From NCBI GenBank assembly GCA_015680685.1, contig MNCI01008036.1, forward strand, positions 234,910 through 298,909: a stretch of 64,000 nucleotides of DNA. The letters run 5' to 3'. The position numbers and the translations under genes were made by a program. The stretch comes from Gnetum montanum. Its lineage: Eukaryota; Streptophyta; Gnetopsida; Gnetales; Gnetaceae. Of this stretch, positions 43,230 through 52,278 are shown piece after piece (the stretch's first letter is position 1; every line of letters begins with the position of its first letter). The notes below the pieces were generated by a model. The model did not search any database. It saw nothing but the letters and a program-made list of their open reading frames with translations, and was not told the origin of the DNA.

Positions 43230-44100
43230 TTGAGTGAACTACTTTCTTGATTAGTTGTTAGCCATTGGGTGTCTTCCTGTTATGTGGCTGCTGCATATAG
43301 GCATCTTTGTATGTTGATCACTTGTGCACACTGATTGCATGCAGACAATGTTAAACTTTGCACAAACCATGACCTTTACACGCAATTACACCCTGTGTCA
43401 CTATATGCGATGCACAGAACTTTCTTCTTCTCGCTCTTTTCGAATGTATTTTCCTTTGATATTTCTAGGGAAAGATCACAAATTCCTAGGCATGCGTTGA
43501 TGGTGCTTAGCCATGCTCTTTCCATTATGATTGGGAAGTCCCCCTACCATTGTTTACCTGAATCACTAGGAAGTCAGCTGGGTACAACCATCCACAAATA
43601 GTGGTAACAATGTCTTCCACCAGTCCCAATGGAACAGTGATGGACTGGTTAGGCAACTCTAGATGGATGTTGCTCTTTTTTTAATGGAGGAAAGTTCTAG
43701 GCCTTGTACATTTCTTGAGAAATCAAGTTGACACCGGAACCTGAATCTAAAAGAGCCTTACACGATGCATTCCCAGCAATTTGTAAGTATATCAAAGGAC
43801 TCCTAGGATCAAAGAATTTCCTAGCAAGGTGGCCAGCTTTAATCCAATTGGTGACAACATGTGTTAGCATGACCGTATGCATTGAGTGCGATGGTTGAGT
43901 TGGAGGCTTTGAAGTTTTAATTGATACTGAGGCATCTAAGGAATTAGCCGCTTGTGATTGCAAGGGCTTGGTTGGTCTGTTGGTTCTAAAGAAAGGTCTT
44001 TTCTTCATGTGGTTGTTGGAACCAATAGTAGGTTGAGAGTTAACAGCCTTTGTGGCATTACCTTGTTGTGGCTGGGTAGGGATTTCATCCTACATAGCTG
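43230..44100 (-). pseudogene. C retropepsin-like protease
   Basis: [21 protein letters not shown] with an intact DSG triad at about 43725-43760, preceded by THVVTNWIKAGHLARKF and followed by frames matching B as far as a CMEPTEGL stretch near 43230. At least one frame break follows at 43697. Confidence 0.78.
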
Positions 44101-44479
44101 GAGCAAGTGGTAGAGGAGCTATTGGTGGAAGAGAGGCAGCCGGATGAGAAGGATGATATGCTTGTGAGATAGTATCCCTAGAAGAGGGAGTCCCATAATA
44201 CTTGTAGGCTTGGTAGTGAGGTTGAGGAGTGACGTGACCAGTAGAGTCACGTGGGGAGATTGGCTGCTACATGTAATATCTATACGGGTTAGGTTATCAG
44301 TAAGGATACTATTGCCTTGGTGGTGGCATTCCCCATGATTGTGGGTGCTGCCATTGTTGATATTGCTTAATCAATTGTGGTGGAGTTCCACTGGGATAAT
44401 ATGTTAAGGGTTAGTGAAAATGCCTTGGGTTACCTTGAGGATAAGGTAACCTTTGGGGTGTTTGCCTTTTGTTCAATCG

Positions 44480-46395
44480 TGGGTTGAGTGCATACATCCC
44501 AGACTCCTATAGATGTGAGATTACAAGGCAACATCCCTTAGGATGGTCATATTGACATATCTCACATCCACTATCATTGTCTATTTCCGAATCCACAACC
44601 TCTTCAATGATGCAAACTTTTCCCTTACCCTTGCTATGTGCATGTTCAACCTCTTTGTTTTTTCTTTTCTCACTACCTTGCTCTCTAGACTCCTCCACTA
44701 TTTTAAGAACAGTTTAAAATCTATTGTCTAGGGAATCCTACATTTGGTCTACCTTTGCTGAAACTTTTGATGTCATATTTTCAATAGGCAAATTTTTCCT
44801 ATTCACCATCTCTTCAAGTGGTGACTCTTCTTCATCCTCACAAAATCTTACTCCCCTCTTCTGGAGGGAAGAATCTCTGTTATACTCTTTCACACTTTCT
44901 CTCTTCCATAGCTCACCTTCATCCTTAGCAACTTTCTCCAATAGTCTTTGAATTTGATGGGACCTAAGCTTGGATCGTCTCCCTTGGGCATAAGTTCCAA
45001 GGGTTCTTCTCGTTTCATGCCTAAGCCCATCCATGAGATGGTGCAGTTGATCCCTTTGTGAATAACCATGGCCAAGACAACAATGTAACAATGCATAGTA
45101 TCGGCCCATGGCAACATCCAAGGGTTCATGTCCTCCTTGTTTCCAGCCTTGGATTTGCTTTCACAAGTTAGACACTTGAGAGTATGTTTGGTACTTGTCA
45201 TTAAATAGTTCTAACATAGTACTCCACCTATGAATGGATTCCGATTCTAAAGATCGATACCAGCTTTTCACTTCTTTAACTAATGTTTGTGGGAACAACT
45301 TAAGTTTTTTTCATTTGTTCTCTATGTTCTATAAGGCACATGCATCATGGAATGCTTGTAAATGATTTTGAGGATCAGTGTTGTATCCCCCTTCAAATCA
45401 TGGGATATTGTTCATATCTAATCTCTTGATCCTACTATCTTTCTGGTGCCTTTTTGGAATTCTAATAGCCTCAGTTATGTCTAACATACTTCAAGTAGCG
45501 AGTAGGGGTTATTGTGATCGTCTCGTCCATGGCGTCTATGATGCCTACATTGTTCCCTACTCTCCCTTCTTCTATGTCGTGACTCTCTAAAGTGCCCTCG
45601 TTCCCTTTCCTGGTTGTTTTATCTATGACTTCCACTTTTCCTACCTTTATCCCCATGGTCTTTTTCTTTATGACTGTGTTCAGATATTGAAGGAGAGGGT
45701 GAGGGAGATGATGAAGGTGAAGAAGAAGAAGAACCATCACCATAATGATGTCTGCTACCTTCTCTTCTGTGGTCTCGACCCTAATCATGATTGCGATTAG
45801 AATGTCCATTTTTATCATATGTCCATGTCCCTTTTTCAAACCCTTTGTGCCCGTAGGTATCAGAACTTGGGTTATGAATAGTGGAATAAAGGTTCTGATA
45901 CGCAACCCATTGGCCAAAGTCAAGGGGAGGAACATCGTTGTGTGGGCGACGGCCTGAGGTAGGTTCACCACCCTCATTTTTTCTTAAGACATGTAGGGCA
46001 TCCTGGAATCACTTATCCTTCAAAGACTTATGATGTCTCTCCTGTTGCAAGTCCCTTTGACATTATGCCTTTGTGGGATGGTATTCTCTCGAGTCATGAT
46101 CTTGCACAACGTATTCTGTGTGTAAGTGCAGCATGTCAATTCGTGTGAGAACATGAAGAAGCATGCTCGGGATTGAACGATTGGGAGGTAACACTATGTT
46201 ACCTTCTAAATCTTGCCAATGCAATTGCTCATAGTGGAGGATAAAGGTAAAGTTTGGTACATATTCATCAGGATGAACATATACCACACGAAATTGTTAA
46301 GGGACTGGTGGATAATCATGTGTACTACACCTCCGATTGTTACTTATATCAGACCTAGGCGATGAAACACTTTTGTATGAAGAAGGAGACATGAT
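44480..46395 (-). pseudogene. C gag
   Basis: Starts at the ATG near 46392 (MSPSSYKSVSSPR). It keeps the N-terminal block ([28 protein letters not shown]), the basic/Ser linker, the Gag core, [27 protein letters not shown] and an intact Cys/His knuckle C-E-I-C-Q-Y-D-H-P-K-G-C-C near 44570-44530. Several stops and frame changes are present. Confidence 0.8.
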
Positions 46396-46510
46396 TGTCT
46401 ATTCAGTGTGCAATGTATTCTTATTTATTATTTTCTCAATCAATCCTAAGGGTTCGTTTCAATGATGTGAATGATTTCCTATGTTCTAGTTAGCACACAA
46501 ACAACTAAGT

Positions 46511-46528
46511 CCTTGACAACGGCTCCAA
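46511..46528 (-). other. C primer binding site (tRNA-Asp type)
   Basis: The complement TTGGAGCCGTTGTCAAGG follows the LTR end and differs from the tRNA-Asp complement by a few substitutions. Confidence 0.8.
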
Positions 46529-47381
46529 TGATGAGTGGCGAGGTACCCCTACACTCAACCATACGATTACGAGCGTTTCATGCATGATCTGATCGAATTC
46601 CAAGGACTAAGTGCCTATGCGCCTTTGTGGAACAAGGACAGGTTGGTTGATCGTTGTCTTCCCAAACTTACTTGTATGTCATGATTGTATGGTTAAGTAA
46701 GCTTGAGGCATATGATTTTTATTATTTTTATCTTTTTATGTCCTGCTGCTAATAAGGGAGGAGAGAGAGAGAGAGATAACTAAGTGACTAGTTTAACTTA
46801 ACTACTGATTAATTAGGATATAAACTAATCCTAACACCACTATCCATTCTCACTTGCCGTACACATCTTGAACCAGCACAACACTACTAGGATTACCAAA
46901 CGCTAATCGTTACTGGGTTACCAAGTGTTACATGCATGCTTAAAGTGATTGTACTGTGTGTGCTAATAATAGAAATGGAAAGTGCATAAAATAAAATAAA
47001 ATAAATGACTAAGAAAACAAAACTCAAGTGCTGCAAGGATGAATCAAAGAGCTCATCTTTATTACCATACACAAGGTGTGCTCACGTACACAATGCTCGA
47101 ATAAAGATCTATCCACACTTTGACCTCCTACTGTGGGCACTTGGAAAATGCTCTACAAGAGTTTTGCTACTTGATTGCTACAAGATTCCCTTTCTTCTAA
47201 ATTACCCCCTATTGTGCACCTGGGCACTGTATTTATAGGCCTAGGAGTAACCCGGGAATAACCACTCTAATAATAACCACTCTAATAATTAGAGTAACTA
47301 CTCTAATAATAACCACTCTAATAATTAGAGTAACCGCTCTAATAATAACCACTCTAATTATTAGAGTAACTGCACTCATCA
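46529..47381 (-). repeat. C 5' LTR
   Basis: 853 bp, closely similar to 38074-38911. It has one extra palindromic ACTCTAAT-N-ATTAGAGT unit, a TATAAATA complement near 47229, and 9-bp hairpin arms (47055-47063 with 47100-47108). Confidence 0.92.
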
Positions 47382-47386
47382 TTTGG

Positions 47387-47750
47387 CAACCCAGTAGTGA
47401 TTAGGACATGCTTGGGATGTGCACAGAGGGTGGGAACGGCTGCTTATGCTAGGATTAGTCGAGAAATAGAGTAGTGAAATCTTCAATTATCTATCCCTTT
47501 TACTCCCTATATTAGAATAATCAAATATTAAGAATAAAAGAAAACACATAAAAATCATATGCCTCAGTCTCACTTAACCATCATTCTAGAATGTCACAAG
47601 TGAGGTTGAGAGGACAACGATTGTTCTAACTAGGATTTTGATGGCTAAAATACTGTGCGTAAGTGCTCACAGTCCTCAGAATTCAACCGGATCACGTGTG
47701 AATGCTTGCGATTTGTATGGTTGGGCGTAGGGTTACCTCGCTGCTCATCA
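47387..47750 (+). repeat. D 5' LTR, right part
   Basis: Continues the D LTR after element C (CAACCCAGTAGTGATTAGG) and matches 50912-51276 of the 3' LTR, ending CTGCTCATCA. Its last 196 bp (47555-47750) are repeated in inverted orientation at 47832-48027. Confidence 0.9.
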
Positions 47751-47751
47751 T

Positions 47752-47826
47752 TGGCATCGTTGCTGAGGATTGAACCTAGGTCACCTGCATGACAAGCGAG
47801 AATACTGACCACTATACTAAAATGAC
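47752..47826 (-). pseudogene. full-length tRNA-Asp(GUC) copy with CCA tail
   Basis: The complement is exactly 75 nt and collinear with plant tRNA-Asp as I know it: GTCATTTTAGTATAGTGG at the 5' end, anticodon GTC, B-box GGTTCAATCC, and 3' end ...GCAACGATG-CCA. The genome-encoded gene is 72 nt; CCA is added after transcription, so its presence points to a copied mature tRNA. Most differences from the remembered consensus are C-to-T or G-to-A transitions. It sits exactly where the primer binding site belongs, and acceptor pairing is partly lost. Confidence 0.85.
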
Positions 47827-47831
47827 AAAAA

Positions 47832-48027
47832 TGATGAGCGGTGAGGTACCACTACACCCAACCATATGAATCACAAGCATTCACACGTGATTTGGTCAAA
47901 TTCTGAAGACTGTGAGCACTTACGCATAGTATTCTAGCCATTAAAATCCTAGTTAGAATGGTTGTTTTCCTCTCAACCTCACTTGTGACATTCTAGAAAG
48001 ATGGTTAAGTGAGACTGAGGCATATGA
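47832..48027 (-). repeat. inverted copy of D LTR 3' end
   Basis: It starts precisely at the LTR terminus (TGATGAGCGG, complement of CCGCTCATCA) and matches the complement of 47555-47750 as far as GGCATATGA. Together with 47555-47750 it forms a 196-bp inverted repeat separated by 81 bp, which are the tRNA copy, one T and five A residues. Confidence 0.9.
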
Positions 48028-48077
48028 GTTAAAGCAAAATTTTTCTTTGAGTTAAAGCTAATTCTTGGATTAACCTT

Positions 48078-48235
48078 AAGAGACGTTTTGACTAACCCTA
48101 GGAGGCATTAAGTCTTCGATGTGTTAAGTCTTGGGTTAGCCATATCAGCATAATACCCTAAGAGACGTTTTAACTAACCTTAGGAGGCATTAAGTCTTCG
48201 ATGTGTTAAGTCTTGGGTTAGCCATATTGGCACAA
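48078..48235 (+). repeat. 82-bp tandem duplication
   Basis: Two copies of AAGAGACGTTTTRACTAACC ... GTCTTGGGTTAGCCATAT, first at 48078 and second at 48160, nearly identical. It lies between the inverted LTR fragment and the reading frame. Confidence 0.85.
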
Positions 48236-48278
48236 TATACAAAATCAAGGTAGGCCTTCGTCAAGGTGACCTCAAGCC

Positions 48279-50168
48279 ATGGCACTCTCGTCGGAGTCTC
48301 GTCCTCGCACGATTGTTCTATGGGAACCTCTTCTTCAGGGATCTGATGAACATATTCCATGTTGGGTTCCTTGCGGAGAGGGCCAGTTGCATGTGAGCCC
48401 TCTGCATGTTCCTAAGGTTGCATGCCTTGCCTTGAGCCACCTAGAACAAGTGGCTTGATCTATGAGCTTGTTGGAGAGGTTAGGGTCGATGCTTTCGGCC
48501 ACGCAAACACAAGTGCCTACAAGAACAGACCCTAGCGCCCGAGAAGTAACAATGTCATTGACCCAATAATTATTCCCAGACATTTCAGAGAATGCTGCTA
48601 CTTTCTTGATGCACTTGGAGGAGGGTGAAGGGGCAACTATCTTGGTAATGCAACACTAGGGACAAGAAGTCGTGGTGGAAGTGGTTGCCGATATGATCGC
48701 CATGGCTCTCAATGCACCTACAGCACATGTACCGAATGTACATGGGCTTAGAGATGTGTAGACATCCATAGGTACAAAAAGTGGCAAACTCAATATAGCA
48801 CAACATGAAGAATTGTTGGATCAATTGGTGGGAACCGGGCAACTATTTCTGGATGTCTTTGACCTTCTGGATAACATCACTACAACCCAGTCAGAGCTGC
48901 TCTTGGCAAAGGGCAAGTCCCTCATCCTAGAGGGGCAACTAGAAGCAGCTTAGGTAGACAATCAATGCTTAGCTGCAGAAGTTTCGTAACTGAGGGCCCA
49001 ACTTGTCGATCCAGCTATACTCAATCGTGAAGTCACCAAAGATGAAGCTTTTCAATAGCTTCAAATCAAGCTTCAGAAGGTCAAGTACGAGCAGGAGTAG
49101 GCGATCTTCAACAAGTCCTTACTGGAAGCCTGTTCTTATTATCTAAATAAGGACTTGGCAGAGGTTCACCAGGAGAATGTTGGGTTGACCGTAAAAGTTC
49201 ATCGCCTATGTAATGTTGGCCTTGAAAATCAACAAATGAAGGATTTTATCCGCCAACAGGAGGAGGAGTTGGCTAGGGTAAACATCGATGTGAGAAGATT
49301 GGCTATCAAAAATCGTAACCTGTCAATGGAGGAAGTCTGAGCCTTGCAATAGAAGATAGCCATTGAAATCGCCACTTGGAAGAATAAGGCCCTCAAGTTT
49401 GAACAAGTGAAAAATCACTATAGGGACCAAGTGGGCTTGCAGAAAGAGATTAACGAAAAAGCAATCCAAGTTGCAAAGGCTAAGATGAATCAAGCCCTCC
49501 AACAGCTCAAGGAAGGAGGCAAGGTATGGCAACCCATCTTTAATGGATTAAATGCCTACAACCAGGCTGAGATTCATCTCAAGGAGCTCTAGATTGAAGA
49601 AATGATAGAATATATGGAATTAGCCAACCTTCGTTATGCAAACCTAGCCATGCTTACAACTGGGAGGCCACAGTCAAACCTTGAGAAGCAAGTGGCCATC
49701 TTGTATTTGTTATATGAGGGTGAGTTCAAGGCACATAAAGAGACAAAGAAAAAGCTGGAAATAGCAAATGTGGAACTTGAAGTTCTTTGCACTCACTTTG
49801 AAGGGTAATGCTTTGTTGCAGAGAACTTGGCCTAACAAATGGATGACTACCAGCGGCTGCAAGCATTAGTCCGAGCATTCAACATCAAACAAAAATAGTT
49901 TGCGGCCTGGTTTGTCAATTTAAAGGAGCTCTTCTGTGTGCTTCCATGTTCTTGGGATGTTCTTGTGCTGACATACATTGGCAAAGCCGCTTGGACTATG
50001 AACAATCCCAGAAGTAAAGAAGAAAAAATGAGAGCTCTATTGGAGGCTTTCCAATTGCCTCTAGAAGTTGCAACAGCCGCAAGACAGCCACAACCACCAC
50101 CTCAACCACCACATGCACCTGAAGCTGGTGAGGGCCCATTAGAACCATCGCCACCAGGAACTGTATGA
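48279..50168 (+). pseudogene. coiled-coil protein reading frame with 14 in-frame stops
   Basis: A single frame of 629 codons plus a terminal TGA begins at GCCATGGCA (MALSSESRPRTIVLWEPL) and ends after a Pro-rich tail (PPPQPPHAPEAGEGP). It holds long Glu/Gln/Lys/Leu-rich helices, for example RQQEEELARVNIDVRRLAIK and KKKLEIANVELEVL, that look coiled-coil. No frameshift is needed. The internal stops are at 48456, 48567, 48657, 48759, 48951, 48987, 49056, 49098, 49338, 49350, 49590, 49806, 49833 and 49896 (8 TAG, 4 TAA, 2 TGA), all reachable by one C-to-T or G-to-A change. I do not recognise the family. It could be a captured host gene or an element-specific gene. Confidence 0.65.
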
Positions 50169-50385
50169 CCTTCTTCAGCAACTTTAGCATCTCAGTGGGG
50201 TTGTTGTCAAGGTGTTCAATTTTGTTGTCCACAAACACCACAACTTTGTAAATTTTTTCGTACACTTGGGCACTTAGTGTGTTGCTAGTGTCAGTGAGTG
50301 TATTGAGATGTTTTGCTATGTCTGTTGCTAGTAACCTCATACCTTCCAAATTGTAACAAACTCGAGGATGAGTTTTCACTTAGTC

Positions 50386-50394
50386 ATGGGGGTA
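50386..50394 (+). other. D polypurine tract
   Basis: ATGGGGGTA directly before the 3' LTR, preceded by ACTCGAGGATGAGTTTTCA, a block conserved at this place in A, B, C, D and E5. Confidence 0.75.
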
Positions 50395-51276
50395 TGATAA
50401 AGCATCCAGTCCACTATGTCGACTGGGCCGCGTTGACGAAGCCTCGTTAATGTGGACGCGTTAACGTGACCGCGTCGATGCATCTTTCTAAGCGTTGATG
50501 TGGCCTCGTTAACGTAGAGTCCATTTTCTACTATAAATATGCATGCACCTACAGCATTTAGGGTATCTTTTGTTCAAGTTGTAGCAAAGCTTTTGCAGTT
50601 TATTTCTGCAAGAGTTAAATTATTTTCCAAGTGCCCGCAAACATAGTTTGAAGAGTGTATGTCTCTTTATTTCAGCGCTAATGTACCTAAGCCCATTGGC
50701 GTGAACGACAATAAAGATGAGCTTTTTGAACATTCCTTGCAGCATTTAAACTAGATTACTTAAGCATTAATATTTTAATACTTTAATAATTTTCATGCTT
50801 CCGTTATCACTTTATAGTCATAGTACGTTTTAGTAGTCCATGAGAACACATAAGCACGACCACCTCGAACATATGTTTGACACTTGACAACCCAGTGATG
50901 CTTAACATCTAGCAACCCAGTAGTGATTAGGACATGCTTGGGATGTGCACGGAGGGTGGGAATGGCTGCTTATGCTAGGAGTAGTCAAGCGATAGAGTAG
51001 TCAAATCTTTAATTATCTGGTCTTTTTACTCCCTATATTAGAAGAATTGAATATCAAGAATAAAAGAAAACACATAAAAATCATATGCCTCAGTCTCACT
51101 TAACCATCGTTCTAGAATGTCACAAGTGAGGTTGAGAGGACAACGATTGTTCTAACTAGGATTTTCATGGCTAGAATATTGTGCGTAAGTGCTCACAGTC
51201 TTCAGAATTCAACCGGATCACATGTGAACGCTTGTGATTCGTATGGTTGGGCATAGGGGTACCTCACCACTCATCA
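50395..51276 (+). repeat. D 3' LTR
   Basis: 882 bp, TGATAAAGCATCC to CACTCATCA, uninterrupted. U3 has GTTAACG/CGTCGA palindromic motifs at 50425-50515, then CTATAAATATG, the hairpin (50665-50716) and the group U5. Confidence 0.93.
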
Positions 51277-51281
51277 AAGAT

Positions 51282-52273
51282 TTATAGTCAATTTAGAATT
51301 TTCTAACTCAACATTAATAATAAGCCAAAAAAAAAACATAGTACATCACATAGTTTTAACCATATCATACCACTCTCTACCAATAACAAATAAATTGAAG
51401 AAAACAAGAAGCCACAAATGTTCTTACCTCTACCTCAAAAAGCATTAATTAGCCCACATAGACCATCTATATAGCAAATCTATACTCATCCAATAAGAAG
51501 AATATTAATTAAAAGATTAAAAATACTGTTAATAAGCAACTTATAGCTTATAGTCAATGATAAAAATTCTCCTTACAGGTTTTCCTCAAATGCTAAAGTA
51601 ATGGTCAATGTGAGGTATGCATTTTCTAGTAAAATCTACCTTTTCTAAAAAGGTTACTACTTCATCACAACTTTCTATTTCTACCTCAAATCCTTTTTCA
51701 ATTTAAAATTTGAGGATGGATGTTGAAGTGATATAAAAGGTTTCAAGATAAAAATCATCTTTCTTGCTAAAAATTAATTTACTTCTCTTAAATTTTCAAG
51801 ATTGATTATAATAATGTATACTTGAATAGAAATCCTCAAAACCAATGAGTTTTTTCTTTCTTTGCTATTTTGGGGTTTTCCCTCTTCCTAGAACTTAACA
51901 TGGGATGAACTCTAAACTTTTCATATTATTAATATTATTTTTAGGGTCTAACAATTGTTACCTAAGCTTTTCATAATTTTCTCATGCATTCTTCTTTGAC
52001 TTAGCACCATGAATACATCATAGCTACCTTACCATCTCTTTAAGCTTTTCTAAGATTATCGCTATTGCATAATTTACCACTATCTTATTAACTTATGTTT
52101 GATAGGTCTTAAATGCTTGTTAAGCAAACCCTTCAACTTCAAATGACAAATTGTACAAGGTCACTGTAAAGAAGTGGTATAAAAATGGAAGTGCCTTGTC
52201 ACCTTATGAGGTGTAAATATTGTATTACATTAAATTATACTTTAGGCAACTATATTAATTACAACAAATGATG
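51282..52273. other. intergenic sequence, no gene seen
   Basis: AT-rich with no supportable reading frame or repeat. Confidence 0.6.
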
Positions 52274-52278
52274 AATCT

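Larger units (their letters stand above)
38074..47381 (-). mobile_element. C: Ty3/gypsy element with RNase H-integrase deletion, nested in D
   Basis: Read leftwards: 5' LTR (46529-47381), primer binding site (46511-46528), gag, protease, RT, the end of integrase, 3' noncoding region with a solo LTR inside it, polypurine tract and 3' LTR (38074-38911). Target-site duplication TCTGG (38069-38073) and TTTGG (47382-47386), one transition apart. Flanking D LTR sequence rejoins correctly when C is removed. Confidence 0.92.
37584..51276 (+). mobile_element. D: non-autonomous LTR element with tRNA-Asp copy and coiled-coil ORF
   Basis: Bounded by a perfect 5-bp target-site duplication AAGAT (37579-37583 and 51277-51281). 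Without the 9.3-kb insertion of C it is about 4.4 kb: 5' LTR (37584-38073 plus 47387-47750), tRNA-Asp complement (47752-47826), inverted LTR fragment (47832-48027), coiled-coil reading frame (48279-50168), tract ATGGGGGTA (50386-50394) and 3' LTR (50395-51276). It has no recognisable gag or pol. Mobilisation would need proteins from relatives that use the same tRNA primer and share the R-U5 sequence. Confidence 0.88.

Noticed and set aside
49996-50379. 127-codon minus-strand frame in element D
   Set aside because: Antisense of the Pro-rich end of the coiled-coil frame and the 3' untranslated part.
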